Assembly (NCBI RefSeq): GCF_002290085.1
Contig: NZ_CP023173.1
Span: forward strand, 770,501-834,500
Direction of reading: 5' to 3'
Source of the DNA: Mesoplasma chauliocola
Lineage (GTDB): Bacteria; Bacillota_I; Bacilli_A; Mycoplasmatales; Mycoplasmataceae
Length of the DNA: 64,000 bases
Under the pieces are notes generated by a model. The model was not told the origin of the DNA. It did no database searches and saw nothing but the letters and a program-made list of their open reading frames with translations. Below, piece by piece: positions 45,955-57,371 of this stretch. How positions within the stretch are numbered: position 1 is the stretch's first letter; each line of letters starts with the position of its first letter. A program made the translations under genes and the position numbers.

Positions 45955-47880
45955 ATGGCAAAATATTTAGTATTACTTGAATCACCATCTAAAGTTGAAA
46001 AAATAAAACATTATCTAGAAAAAAACTTTACTGATGATTCTTTTGAGGTTCTTGCTAGTGGTGGGCATATTAATAGAATTGTTGATTCGGGTCCATGAGG
46101 ATTAGGAATTGACCTTAAGACAATGACTCCAACATTTAAAATTGAAGCATCAAAAAAGAAAAATGTTGACGAAATAATTAAGGCAGGTAAAACTGCGGAT
46201 CAAATTATTCTTGCTTCCGATCCTGACCGTGAAGGAGAAGCTATAGCTTGACACTTAGGAAATCTTTTTGAAAAACATGATAAGGATATAAAACGTATTA
46301 CATTTAATGAAATTACAGAAAACGCAGTTGTAAAAGCATTTAATGAAAAAAGAGATATAGATCAAGATTTAGTAAATGCACAATTATCAAGACAAATGCT
46401 GGATAAAATAATAGGTTATATGGTATCAAGTTCTTTGCAAAAGAGTACAGGTTTGCTTAGTGCTGGTAGGGTGCAAACTCCGGCTTTAAAAATTCTTGTT
46501 GATCGAGATAAAATAATTAAATCTTTTGTTGAAACAGTTTATAAAAAAATATTTGTGATTGATGAAAAATCAAATGTTAAATTATTTTTACATAAGGACG
46601 ATAATAATTTAATTGTTAATGAACAAAAAACTTATTATATTTCTGAAGATCAGGCTAAAGTTATTATAAATAACTTAGGTTCTGAATACAAATGTACAAA
46701 GTACAAAGCAAAAGAATTTGAGGTTAGAAGTTTTAAGCCTTATTCAACAGCGAGTTTACTACAAGATGGTTTTAGTAAACTAAGAATGAGTGCTGCACAA
46801 ATCACTGTTGCAGCACAAAAACTTTATGAAGCGGGGCTAATAACATATATTAGAACTGACTCAAACAGATATTCAAATGACTTTGTTGCTGAAGCAAAAC
46901 AATTCATTAACTCAAATTTTAAGGGTGATTTATTTAAAGAAGCTGTTTTTGTTAGAACACAAGCAAATGCTCAAGAAGCACATGAATCAATAAGACCAAC
47001 AGATTTAAACCAAAGACCAGAAACTATTTCTTTGCAAATCGAAGATAAGAATATGATTAGAATTTATAATCTAATTTGATGAAATACTATAAAATCATTG
47101 ATGAAAGGTCCAAGTGGTTTTTACCATAATTGAACTTTCTGAAATAATGGTTATGAATTTAAACAAAGTTGAAAAGAGGTTTTAGATCTTGGCTATAATA
47201 AGTTGGATAAATTTGAAACTGACGAAGATGTTGAACTTGATGAAAATGATGATGAAATATCAAAAGATGACGAAGCAAAGCCACCTTTTGATTTTAAAGA
47301 GAATAGTGTCTTTAATCTGGGGAAAGAATTTATCGTTACTGAAGAAGCAAAAACCGCTCCTCCAAGAATGTTTAACCAAGCAAGCCTTGTTAGAGAACTA
47401 AAAGATTTAGGAATTGGTAGACCTTCAACATATACACCAACTCTTTCAAAGCTAAAAGAACGTGAATATGCTATTCCTCATAGAGGTAAACCTTTTGAAG
47501 TTACTGACAAAGGATACCAAGCTGCTGATTTCTTGTATCAAAAATATGAGCATTTCTTTAATTTAAATTACACTGCCAAAATGGAAGAAAATCTTGATGA
47601 AGTAGCTGAAGGAAAATTTGATTATAAAGATTGAATAAAGACTATATATGAAGAATTAAGTGAATCAGTTAAAGGTCAAATTTTAGAAGCAAAAACAAGT
47701 GATATACCTTGTCCAAGATGCCATGAAGGAAGTTTAGTATTTATAAAATCTAAATTTGGTAGAGGTAAAGGTTGTTCAAATTTCACAACAACAAAATGTG
47801 GTTATAGAGAATATGAGCAAAAAGATGGTACTTGATTAGAATATGTGGCAAAGCCTAAAACTGATGAAAAACAAAGTTAG
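45955..47880 (+). CDS. topA: DNA topoisomerase I
   Basis: Relaxes negative supercoils (type IA). 641 residues. The TOPRIM domain has LLESPSKVEKIKHYL and ASDPDREGEAIAWHL, the active-site tyrosine lies in GLITYIRTDSNRYS, and LLSAGRVQTPALKIL and GIGRPSTYTPTLSKL follow. A single C-terminal zinc-ribbon-like unit (IPCPRCHEGSLVF, CSNFTTTKCGY) replaces the several fingers of larger homologues. An acidic insert (DEDVELDENDDEISKDDE) lies around residue 420. AAAGAGG precedes the ATG. The gene is divergent from nox. Confidence 0.97.
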
Positions 47881-47897
47881 TTTTTACTAACTTTTTG
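47873..47897 (+). terminator. topA terminator
   Basis: AAAGTTAG (47873-47880, includes the stop codon), loop of 6 nt, CTAACTTT (47887-47894), then TTGTTTATTT. The hydrolase gene begins 30 nt later. Confidence 0.75.
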
Positions 47898-47926
47898 TTT
47901 ATTTAAAAGTTGATTCGCGAGGTAAA

Positions 47927-48625
47927 ATGATGAACAAACAAATAGTAAATTTTAAATGTTCTGTGATGAATGATGCAAATGGCTATTTATTAGTAAATAA
48001 CCAAACAAAAAAGGCAATTCTTATTGATGGTGGTTATAATAGCGAAAAGATATTAGACTTTTTGAAAAATAATGAAATACAATTAACAGACATTTTTATT
48101 ACTCATTTTCACTATGATCATACTGTTGGTATTGATGAAGTTTCTTTAAAAACTCAAGCAAATTTATGAATTCATAAACTCGATTTTCCATTTTTATTAA
48201 ATAATGATATGAATGGGACTCAAAAAGGAGATACAGTGAATTTTAATCAAAAATCTATCAGATTTAAAATTTTTGACAAATTCCAAACATTGACTTTGAA
48301 TGACTTTAAAATAACTTTAAAGCACGTTGGGGGTCATACACCAGGATCAACATTTTATGAAGTTGATAATAATTCTGTTTTTGTTGGAGATACACTTTTT
48401 AAAAGTGGAATTGGATTTCATAAAAAAATGATTGAAAAATCAGCGAACTCAATTTTAAGAAAATTATTTGATAAGACTTGTAATGATGAAGACTTTTACA
48501 AGTCTCTAATTATGATTACTAAAAATTATTCTAATTTTACTATATACCCAGGTCATTGAGATGAATTTGAATTGCAAGACATTATTTCAAATAAAGAGCA
48601 CCCAATACATAAAATAAAGCCATAA
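47927..48625 (+). CDS. Metallo-beta-lactamase-fold hydrolase (glyoxalase II-like)
   Basis: 232 residues. Metal motif IFITHFHYDHTVGIDE (HxHxDH), further ligands in KHVGGHTPGSTFYEV and FVGDTLFKSGIG, and the last His in FTIYPGHWDEF. This is the glyoxalase II/ thioesterase-like branch. Substrate unknown. The start is ATG at 47927 (47930 possible), after GAGGT. It ends in the same hairpin that closes the convergent ogt gene. Confidence 0.9.
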
Positions 48626-48640
48626 GGCTTTATTTTTTTA
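48612..48640. terminator. Bidirectional terminator between the MBL hydrolase and ogt
   Basis: AAATAAAGCC (48612-48621), loop ATAA, GGCTTTATTT (48626-48635), then TTTT. The stop codons of both convergent genes lie inside it. Confidence 0.85.
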
Positions 48641-49214
48641 TAAATGATTTTTCATGGTTTATTAAAAATTCTTTTCTTTCACTACCATTAGCGTATTCTC
48701 CAAATTCCCCATTACTTTTGATAATTCTGTGACAAGGTATCACTATAGCTATTTTATTCTTGCCTATAGCAGACCCCGCTGCTCTTTGTACGTCATTATT
48801 TCCTATTTTATTAGCTAGTTCTTTATAACTTATTGTTTTACCAAAATCAACTTCAAGCAAAGTACTTCAAATATTTTTTTGAAAACTAGTTCCTAGGAAA
48901 TATACTGGTGTTTCAAAATAAGTTTTTTTACCTCTAAAGTATAAATCAATTTCTTTCTTTATTTTTGCACCTATTTTTGTTCTTGAGAATGTTAAGGTTG
49001 CATTTAATTGATCTGCTACTTTTTTTATTTCTTTTTCTAAATCTTCTTTATCTATAAATTCCAATAAATATAAATATCTTTTATCATTAATTGCTATCAT
49101 TTCTCCTAATTGTGTATTAAAAGTGCTGGCATATAAAATTGATTTAGCTTTATCTATATTCTTAATTTCCAAGTTTGTTTTTAAATTCTTTTTAGCTTGA
49201 TTTTTTTCTTTCAT
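48630..49214 (-). CDS. ogt: Methylated-DNA-protein cysteine methyltransferase
   Basis: Direct repair of O6-alkylguanine by transfer to its own cysteine. 194 residues. The acceptor cysteine lies in IVIPCHRIIKSNGEFGEYA and the helix-turn-helix arginine-finger part in YKELANKIGNNDVQRAAGSA. The N-terminal 30 residues are basic and not part of the family. The single in-frame TGA (48861-48863) encodes the Trp of KNIWSTLLEV, which is conserved (FxxxVW). Convergent with the MBL hydrolase. Confidence 0.94.
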
Positions 49215-49300
49215 ATAAACTTTTCCTTAATTTTTTTGCTATGACTTTATCATATATAAAAAAATTAAAATACAAAAACAAATATATTTGTATTAAGAAT

Positions 49301-50686
49301 TTATTTTTTGATTTTTGATTTGACTCATTCTATTATCCAAAATCCCTCATTAAGTTTTGTTGGTAATATTAAATTTAGTATTATGCCTGATATTGCTGCA
49401 AGCCCTAGACCTGATAAATTAAATGATCCTAAATCAATCATTTCACCCTTAACACTTAAAACAACACCAATTATTAATACTGTTGATGAAATGAAAACAT
49501 TTCTCATATTCATATAATTAGTTTTATTAGCAATTAAAACTCTTACTCCGTTTATGCTTATAAAACCAAACATAATCATTCCTACACCACCCATAACTGG
49601 AGCTGGTAACATCGCTATTGTTTGATTTACTGGGGCAATAAATGACATTATAATTGCAATGATAGCTGCAAGCCCTAAAACTCAAACTGAAGCAACTTTT
49701 GTCATACCAACAACCGCTGTATTTTCGCCATAAGTTGTGTTAGGTGGTCCTCCAACTAAACCATCAAAAATAATAGAAACTCCATCCGCTATTAAAGTTT
49801 TATGTATACCAGGGTTCTTAACAAAATCCTTTTTAGTTATATAACTCATGGCTATATGATCCCCAATATGTTCAGCCATTGCTATTATAGCTAGTGGCGA
49901 TATAGCAAGTATTGCAGGTAAAATATTACTTGCTTCTTGTTTTCAAATTGTTTTAAACGAAGGGTACCATTCTCAGTTCTGAACATCTGTTATTTTTGAT
50001 GTATCTAATAAAGAAGAGTTTTTTATTGAAAAATGAATTATTATACTTAACAAAAATCCAACACATATACCAATAATTACTGGTATTACTTTAGCAATTC
50101 CTTTTGCTTTCAATGTAATAAGTATTGTTGTAAAAAATGTAAATAAAGCAATAATTACAGCAATTCATTGGGGGTAATTTTGAGTTCACCCCTCTGAATT
50201 CATTATTCCTGAATTTTCCAGTGCTGATGGAGCAGCACTAATACCAATAATAATAATTAAAGGTCCTATAACAATTACAGGAAATATCTTTTCAATGAAT
50301 CCTGTTCCCAAATAGTAAACCAAAATTCCAAATATTATATAAATTAATCCAGCTACCATAATCGCAATAAAAACTGAATTACCATAAGCTTGGTAATTAG
50401 CTCCAATTGCCGTCATATATGCAAATGAGCTACCTAAATACATTGGTACCTTTGCTTTTGTTAGAGCTATATAAATAAGTGTTCCAACGCCTGAACAAAA
50501 TAATGCCATTGACGAATTCATAACTTCTTCTCCTGCTAGTCCATTAATAATTATTGGAACTAAAACAGTTGAGCCAAACATTGCAAACACATGTTGAATT
50601 GATAATATGAACCACTGACCAAAACTTTTTGGTTTTTCGTGTGGCTGCAAAACTAATTTAAAATCTTCACTTTTATTTTCTTGCAT
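49301..50686 (-). CDS. uraA: Uracil permease (NCS2/UraA family)
   Basis: Proton-coupled uracil (or xanthine-type nucleobase) uptake. 461 residues, about 12-14 membrane helices. Family motifs are GLVGGPPNTTYGENTAVVGM and AMAEHIGDHIAMSYI (the substrate-binding Glu in AEHIGDH), with FGSTVLVPIIING near the N-terminus. The sequence AEHIGDH and PNTTYGEN favours uracil over xanthine. The 5' leader carries a promoter, a 23-codon reading frame and a terminator hairpin 25-58 nt before the ATG, a classical attenuation arrangement. Confidence 0.93.
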
Positions 50687-50710
50687 CTTTTTTTCCTTTC
50701 TCGTTTTTAC

Positions 50711-50744
50711 AAAAAAAATAGTCGTCTATAAAAGACGACTATTT
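50711..50744 (-). terminator. Attenuator-type terminator in the uraA leader
   Basis: AAATAGTCGTCT and AGACGACTATTT (plus-strand 50716-50727 and 50733-50744) form a perfect 12-bp stem. On the minus strand the hairpin is followed by eight T residues. It stands 25 nt before the uraA start but after its promoter. The stop codon of the small leader frame (50739-50741) lies in the 5' arm. Confidence 0.8.
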
Positions 50745-50810
50745 GACTGAAAAAAACTTTTTTTCGATTACTTGAGGTAATTTTGATTTTCTAAATTTTG
50801 TTGTTTTCAT
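50739..50810 (-). CDS. 23-codon leader peptide of uraA
   Basis: ATG at 50810 has GGGGG seven nucleotides upstream. The peptide begins MKTTKFRKSK, continues LPQVIEKKFFSVK, and stops with TAG in the 5' arm of the terminator. Codons near its end are AAAAAAG followed by TTTTTTTC, a run of seven U in the RNA (plus-strand 50750-50756), six nucleotides before the terminator stem. It is too short for a conventional function. The position suggests a translated leader that governs transcription into uraA (pyrBI-like). Translation itself is inferred. Confidence 0.6.
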   Translation of the reverse strand: MKTTKFRKSKLPQVIEKKFFSVK

Positions 50811-50838
50811 AATAACCCCCAAATAATTCTTAAAGGTA

Positions 50839-50867
50839 ATTATAGATTTTTTAAATAAAAAAGTCTA
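50839..50867 (-). promoter_or_regulatory. uraA leader promoter
   Basis: On the minus strand TAGACT (50862-50867), 17 nt, TATAAT (50839-50844), 28 nt before the leader ATG. The -35 box overlaps the stop codon of the upstream peptidase gene. Confidence 0.65.
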
Positions 50868-51557
50868 TATTCCTGTAGAATTTAATAAAATTTGTAGCTC
50901 TTTATAATTTGGGCAATAAATTTCTACAAAATTTCAAAATTCTCTAGAATGGTTAGGATATAAAATATGAGTTAATTCGTGAATAATTACATAACTTATT
51001 ATTTCATCATTAAAATGTAGAAGTTTTGTATTATAAGCAATTTTTAGTTCCTTTGGTAAACAATATCCTCATTTAGCTTTCATTAACTTAACATTAACGT
51101 TTCTAAACTGAATATTCATTTTTAATCCTCAGTCAATTGTTCTTGAAATAAATCAATTTTTATAATGCTTAGCTAGTATGCTATACATTTTTTTAACTTG
51201 TTCTTCATTATCAAAATAATTTTTCATGTAAATTTTATTATTTTCAAATTTTGACCTTGTCAAATTTTCATCAATTATAATTTCAATTTCTTTATCAAAT
51301 ATTTTAACTCATGGATTACTTGAATTAAAATCATAAACCGAAGATAAAATATGTTGATTTTGAACTGAGACTATTTTAGATATATTTTTATAAATGATTT
51401 TTTCTACTTCTCAGTCAGGAGTGTTAAGAGGTGCACTAATTCTAACTTCCCCTTGAATAACTCTTAAAATGATATGTTTCTGTTCCTTAAATGTAATTGT
51501 ATAGCTTAAGTTATTACCTTGATAAGATAATGTTTTCTTTAGTTTTAAATTAGACAT
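50865..51557 (-). CDS. YgjP-like (M48-related) metallopeptidase
   Basis: 230 residues, PF01863-type. The zinc-binding motif is VIIHELTHILYPNHSREFW, i.e. HExxH followed by NHSxxFW, which is diagnostic. KAKWGYCLPKELKIAYNTKL matches the SRWGSCSxxGxIxxNxxL block just before it, with changes. No membrane segment. Function in the cell unknown; relatives are often near restriction or nucleotide genes. It overlaps the 3' end of ychF by 8 nt. Confidence 0.9.
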
Positions 51558-52644
51558 TAAATTTAAAGAAACAAACATCACCATCTTGCATTACATAACT
51601 TTTACCTTCAAGACGCATTTTTCCAGATTCTTTTACTTTTTTCTCATCTCCTAATTCTAAAAGATCTTTAACATTGTAAATATCAGCTTTAATAAAGCCT
51701 CTTTCAAAATCAGTGTGAATTACACCTGCGCATTGAGGGGCAGTTCAACCTTTTTTATATTGTCAACTTCTTGCTTCTTGAGGGCCAGCTGTAAAGTAAG
51801 TCTCTAAGTCTAAAGCTTCATATGCTGCTTTAATAACTTGTTCAAGCCCTGAATATTTAACACCTAAATCATTTAAGAACTCCGCCTTTTCTTCAGGTGT
51901 TGCCTCACTTAAATCTTCTTCAATTTTTGCACATATTTTTACAACAGATGCGTTATTATTTTTAGCAAACTCTTTAACTTGTTTTACATAATTATTATCT
52001 TCAATTAATTCACTATCATTAACGTTTGCCACATAAATGAAAGTTTTAGCTGTTAAAAATTGAAAACCTTTTAAAATTTTAGTTTCTTCATCATTTAACT
52101 CCAAAGTATTTAAAAGCTTATTTTCATTTAAGCATGCTTCAGCTTTTTTAAGTACTTCCATTTCAGCAACAAGTGTTTTATCACCGCCGCGAACTTTAGG
52201 CGTAATTCTTTCAATGCGTTTCTTAATAGTAGCCTCATCAGATAACATTAATTCTAGATTAATGATTTCAATATCTCTAATTGGGTCTACGTTGCCTTCA
52301 ACATGAGTTATGTCCTTATTATCAAAACATCTAACAACTTCACAAATTGCATCAGTTTCTCTAATATTTGCTAAAAACGCATTACCTAACCCTTCACCCT
52401 TTGATGCTCCCGCAATTAAACCTGCAATGTCAACAAATTCAATTGTTGTTGCCATTTTCTTTTTAGAATTAAATATTTCAAAAATTTTGTTTAATCTTTC
52501 ATCTGGTACTTCAACAACTCCTACATTTGGTTCGATTGTAGCAAATGGGTAATTTGCTGCTTCTACGTTTGAATTTGTAATTGCATTAAATAAAGTTGAT
52601 TTACCAACATTTGGTAATCCTACAATTCCTACTTTTAAACTCAT
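51550..52644 (-). CDS. ychF: GTP/ATP-binding protein YchF
   Basis: Obg-related P-loop ATPase that associates with ribosomes. 364 residues, the exact family length. G1 GLPNVGKSTLF, G3 DIAGLIAGASKGEGLGN, and the C-terminal TGS-like domain with YFTAGPQEARSW, APQCAGVIHTDFERGFIKAD and KMRLEGKSYVMQDGD. NVNDSELIED replaces the guanine-specificity NKxD motif, in line with ATP preference. TGA codons supply the Trp residues in RSWQYKKGWTAP, which are invariant in the family. Confidence 0.97.
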
Positions 52645-52646
52645 TT

Positions 52647-52841
52647 CTATTCTCCTTTTTTAACTATTTCTTTTATTTGCTTGTCTAATACATTTCTTCT
52701 TAATTCAATAAAAAGATCAAATTTATCTGTGCTTCTAAATTTAAACATAGCGCCTATTCTAATAAGTTCTCATTTTATTGTTCCGCTTGGGTGTGATTTC
52801 TTGAATATAACAATATCTCCAACTTCCAATTGATTATGCAT
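52647..52841 (-). CDS. DUF951 family protein
   Basis: 64 residues. LEVGDIVIFKKSHPSGTIKW and ELIRIGAMFKFRSTDKF match the DUF951 pattern (GDiVxxKKxHPxGxxxWEvxRxGaDxKxk), here without the usual two cysteines. It sits between rsmG and ychF and overlaps rsmG by 8 nt, the typical Firmicutes order around ychF. A TGA-coded Trp (TIKWEL) hides it under the standard code. Function unknown, possibly nucleic-acid binding. Confidence 0.85.
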
Positions 52842-53544
52842 GATTTTTACTGCTTTCTTTTGCTATCTTAGCGTATTCTCTAGGAAACAATTCAGGAGTT
52901 GAACTGTATTTTTCATAAAATAAATTAATTCTTTTTCCAAAGCCTTTATCTGCAATTTGTTGTTTTGATTTAAGCTTTAATTTCATTTTTACATCTTTTG
53001 AATTTAAATCTTTAATTTCTTCTTCTGCCCTAGGACCTTTAAGGACTATTACTTGACCATTTACTTTTGCAAATCTAACTGCTAGTTCTAAAATAATATC
53101 TAAATAAGCAACTGCTCTAGAAATAACAATGTCATACTTTTCATTTTCTATTCTTGCTAATTCTTCTGCCCTTACATGTTTTGCAGTAATATTTTTTAAT
53201 TGCAACTTTTTGATTACTAAATTTAAAAAGTTAACTTTTTTATTGTTTGAATCTATAAGTGTTATTTCTGTTTCAGGAAAAAATATTTTAATTACTATCC
53301 CCGGAAAACCTGGACCTGTTCCAATGTCTATAATTTTCTGATTAACTATCTTGCATTCCTTTGTAAATAACAATGAATCCAAAAAGTGTTTTTCATAAAC
53401 CTCATCTTCATCAATAATTCTAGTTAAATTGTATTTTGCATTTTCTTCAACTAAAATTTCAAAATATTCGCTAAGTTTTTGCTTAATTTCTTCAGAAGGA
53501 TTAATGCCTAAATTTTCGTTAAATATATTTCAATTTTTAAACAT
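52834..53544 (-). CDS. rsmG: 16S rRNA (guanine527-N7)-methyltransferase
   Basis: 236 residues. SAM motif IIDIGTGPGFPGIVIKI, LIDSNNKKVNFLNLVIKKL and VISRAVAYLDIILELAVRF are characteristic of RsmG/GidB. The N-terminus (NLTRIIDEDEVYEKHFLDSL) is the usual substrate-side helix. A TATAAT lies at 53579-53584 on the minus strand, 35 nt before the start. First gene of the rsmG-DUF951-ychF-ygjP run. Confidence 0.95.
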
Positions 53545-53616
53545 TATTTACACCTTCTTTTTCTTTTTTAACTTAAATATTATAGCACATAGTAGGGTTT
53601 TTAGTTTTGGCAAAAC

Positions 53617-53638
53617 AAAAAGGAGTTTCCTCCTTTTT
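53617..53638 (-). terminator. pgsA terminator
   Basis: AAAAAGGAG (53617-53625), loop TTTC, CTCCTTTTT (53630-53638). On the minus strand it is followed by GTTTTG after five T residues. It lies 6 nt past the pgsA stop and ends the unit before rsmG. Confidence 0.8.
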
Positions 53639-53643
53639 AAAAA

Positions 53644-54270
53644 TTAAAATAAATCTTTTCTTGCTTTTAAGAAATAATCCAAACCACTGTATAAACTAAA
53701 TGCTACTGCTATATACATTGGCAATAAAATTAATTGTTCTTGTCAAACCTTTATTTCAATAAAAGTAATCGAACTAGCAAAAAATAGAATTGATAAACCT
53801 GCCATTTGAAAAACTGTTTTTAACTTTCCAAAAGTTCCTGCAGATAATGTTATTTTTTTTGAGCTCAAAATCATTCTAATAAAATCAACAAATATATCTC
53901 TTAAAATTAAAACCAATGTTATTCAAACAGGAAGTATTGATCCTGACGAACTAGAAAAGTTAGCAGCAAATAAAATTAAAGTTGAATTAACTAGTAATTT
54001 ATCTGCGATTGGGTCAAAGAATTTCCCAAATTCTGTCACTTGATTATTTTTTCTAGCTAGGTAACCATCTAAATAATCAGTAAAACTTGCAATAATAAAT
54101 ATAATTCCTGCACTCAACATAGTAGCACTTATTGAGAATATTTGATTTCCTATAGCTGTTTTATCTCAACCATATATGTTTGCAATAACTAGTATTCCAA
54201 CCACTGGTACTAACAACAATCTTACTAAGGTTAAAATATTAGGTAGATTTAATTTTTGCTTTTGATTCAT
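53644..54270 (-). CDS. pgsA: CDP-diacylglycerol-glycerol-3-phosphate 3-phosphatidyltransferase
   Basis: Makes phosphatidylglycerophosphate at the membrane. 208 residues. The CDP-alcohol phosphotransferase motif is complete: [20 protein letters not shown] then FDPIADK. About four to six membrane helices. Its start lies inside the end of the upstream permease gene (overlap 54239-54270). It supplies the substrate of the cardiolipin synthase encoded at 18.4 kb. Confidence 0.95.
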
Positions 54271-55879
54271 TTTTTAATTCCTTATGATCCTGTGCTTCTT
54301 TGGCTGCCATTCAATTGTTTACTTTCATTAAAGGGTCAATTTCGCCTTCAAAGCCATTTTTAAATGGATATTTTTTAAACATTCTTTCTTGTAATAATCA
54401 TACAACAATTGTAGCAACTAAAGTAATTAAGAATATTATTGTAAATACCATTCCACCATTTTCTGTTCACTTAGTTTTTTGTCCAGCTGGGTCTAATAAC
54501 TGAGGCGCTAAGAAAACTATTAATCCACAAATAGTAAAGAATAAGAAGAATACTGTTCCTATAATTGCAGCAGGCCAAAAGAATTTAACTTTGTCAACTT
54601 TTACTTTTTGAGTTTTTCTATTAATCATTGCAGATATCATAAGGATTGAAATTACTATAAAAATTAAAACCACACAAACCGAAGACATAATTCCTACGTA
54701 AAACATTGGCCCTGTTAGATATCCAGCTTCTTTTCCAGCTTCTGGTGCCACTGTACTAATTCCGTTTCAACCCCCATGTGCAGATAAGCCACCAATTAAA
54801 ATTAAAGCAACATAAAATGTTCCTGATATTGCTGCTTGTGTAAATGCAGCAGTTTTGAAACTTGCTTTTCCTTCTTTTAAGTAAACTAACTTCATATTGT
54901 GATCTGATAGTAAATTTGATGTTCCAAAGTGCGTAAACATATTTATATTGAATAAACAAATAAAGAACATTATTAAATATACAACAGTATTAGCCGCTTT
55001 TTCCGCTTTTGGTGATGGATTTGTATTAAATCCTGCAAATACTGTTTTTAAAACACTTTGAACACTACCATCTCCACCTAAGAATAATGAAAATGCCATT
55101 AAAACATAAAATAAAGTTATAAATATTAGACCTGCAATAATTGCTAGCGGAACTACTTTTTTATTTTTTGCACTTTTTTGAGTATTAGCTGTGAAAATAT
55201 AACCATCAAATGAAAATAAAATAGCTCCCATTCCACCCAAGTAATTCATAAATACTGGAGAAACTATTTCTCCTTGATCGTTTGGTCTTAAACCCATTCC
55301 AGGCATTGTTTTGTGATTTATTGCATAAATTATAAATCCTGCAAAAAATGCAACGATTAAAGGTATAAACTTTATAAACATAGTTAAAAATTGAATTTTT
55401 CTAGAAGCATTCGCTGAATAAACATTTACAAATGCAAATAGTACAAATAACAATAACCCAACAATTATGTAAGTGCTTAGCAATGCTGCTGGATTTGGCG
55501 TCACACCAGTGAACACAAAAAAATAAGCAATTGTTAAACTTACAAATATTGATTGGTAAGCTGGCATATAAATTGTTGTATACAGAATTGAAACAAATGA
55601 TGCAAATTTTCTGTTTATAAATAATTTGCATCAATTACTTACTGTACCATTTCCTTGCTTTTCTGTTGATTTTGCAATTTCCATAAATGCAACGATTGAA
55701 ATAACACAAACCATACCTATAACAAGTCATAAAACCGTTGCTATTCAAGGGCTTTTTGTTTGTGAGATCAATTCTTGATTCTTTACATAAATTCCTGAAC
55801 CAATACAAATTCCAATAATTAATAAGAATAAGTACCAAAACTCATAGACTTTTGAGCTTTTATTTTTTTTCTTAAACAT
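54239..55879 (-). CDS. APC-superfamily amino-acid permease
   Basis: 546 residues with about 12 membrane helices. N-terminal LFLLIIGICIGSGIYVKN matches the helix-1 GSGI(Y/F) motif of APC transporters. Later parts are ILFSFDGYIFTANTQKSAKN (helix 6 substrate-cavity region) and IFITLFYVLMAFSLFLGG. The tail is charged ([15 protein letters not shown]-like region from MAAKEAQDHKEL). Substrate not deducible. A K/R/ornithine or polyamine role is possible but not shown. Overlaps pgsA by 32 nt. Confidence 0.85.
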
Positions 55880-55942
55880 CTGTTTTCTCCCTTTTTATAA
55901 TTTAAAGAAAATATATCAAAAAAAAACAAAAAAAGCAAACAA

Positions 55943-55961
55943 AAAAGGGGTTTACCCTTTT
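55943..55961 (-). terminator. Terminator after the nucleoside-binding lipoprotein gene
   Basis: AAAAGGG (55943-55949), loop GTTTA, CCCTTTT (55955-55961). On the minus strand it is followed by TTGTTTGC. It lies just past the stop at 55968. Confidence 0.75.
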
Positions 55962-55967
55962 GGAAAA

Positions 55968-57371
55968 TTATTTTCTATATATTGAGTCTGCATATGCTTT
56001 AATTACCTGTTCATTGATAATTGTTTTTGTTATAACATCGCCCTCTTTTGCAGGAACATATCCATTTGTTGTATCATTAATTGTTTTAAACAATTCAATT
56101 GAAGCACTAGTCAATGCTTCTGGAGTAAATGTTGTTGAAATTTTTTCATTAATTTCTTCTGTTAATAAGTTTTTCCCTGTTGCAGATGCTTTACCGTTAA
56201 CTCAAACATCATTGCCTGTTCAATCACCGTCTGTAGCGACCTCTTCAATTGGTTTATATTCGCCTTTTTCATCAGCAACTAAAAACTTACTTTCTTCAGT
56301 ATTATACATTTTATCAGCTTTAGCCATTACTGTTGTTTCTTTTCCATCAGCATCTGATACTTTAACATCTTTTCATTCAGGAGTATGAGCTAAACCTAAA
56401 ATTGCAGAGTTATATAAATCTTTTTCTGCTGATGTTATAAATCTTCCGGCACTTGCTTCTTTTTCAAATGATAAAGCTTGATCTGTATCAACACCTACCA
56501 TTTTTCAATTATTATCAAAACTTAGCGCATCAGCAGTTTGAGGTCCGGCCACTGCCATCATTACATTAGGTTTTGCTGCTTTAGTTGGATTTGTTATATT
56601 AGTTAATACTGTTCTTGCTTGACCTACTAAAAAACTATTTGAAAATCAATTTTCGTCTGAGTTTTTTTCAGGGTAATCATTTTGAGCTTTTCTTGCTTCT
56701 ATTTTAGCAGCGTTATCTAATTCATCTTCTTTAATTCCAATTGAAGTAAGCATTTCAGCATCATCCTTTATTTCATTTCAAACATAAGTTGATGCTAAAT
56801 AACCTACAATAAAATTATCAACAGAAGCTGGGTTTGAAATACCTCCGAATGCTCCTAATGAAATAGTGTTATTTGTTTTGTCATAGTTTCCTTCATTAAT
56901 TGAAACAACTATACTTGCCATACCAGCATAAAATCCTGAAACATCTCCTCTAAAGTTAAAGGCTATTTGATTTTTTTGACCACCATTTTGTGAATCTAAC
57001 AATATTGTTGAACCATCTTCACCCATAATTCCAGGTGCTTTATTAGCTCCTTCAACTGTATGGTGAAAACCAGGAAGAATTAAAGTTTTTGCACCATTTC
57101 TTTTAGCATTGCTATAAGCTCTAGTTAAATTTGCTTCTGTTGCTGAAGCAGGCTGAATATAAGCCGCTTTATTTTCATTTCCTAAGATTTTTTGTGAAAA
57201 ATCGGAAGCAGCCTTATATGAAGATTCGTTAAACGATTTATCGTCTATTCTTCCGGCATCAGTTACTAAATAAATTTGATTATTAAATTTTTCGCTTCCA
57301 CAAGCTACTACTGTTGTTGCACTTGTACCAACAACAGTTACAGACATAAGACCTAAAAGTAATTTTTTCAT
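55968..57371 (-). CDS. nupN: Nucleoside-binding lipoprotein, BMP/PnrA family
   Basis: Substrate-binding lipoprotein of the ABC nucleoside importer. 467 residues. The signal peptide MKKLLLGLMSVTVVGTSATT runs into the lipobox VVACGS, with the cysteine at residue 24. The PBP fold begins IYLVTDAGRIDDKSFNESSY, the signature of BMP/PnrA proteins. IAFNFRGDVSGFYAGM and LGAFGGISNPASVDNFIVGY follow. An insert near residues 330-400 is longer than in PnrA. It has its own leader with a purine-type riboswitch (57443-57510) and lies downstream of nupOPQ-deoD. Confidence 0.93.
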
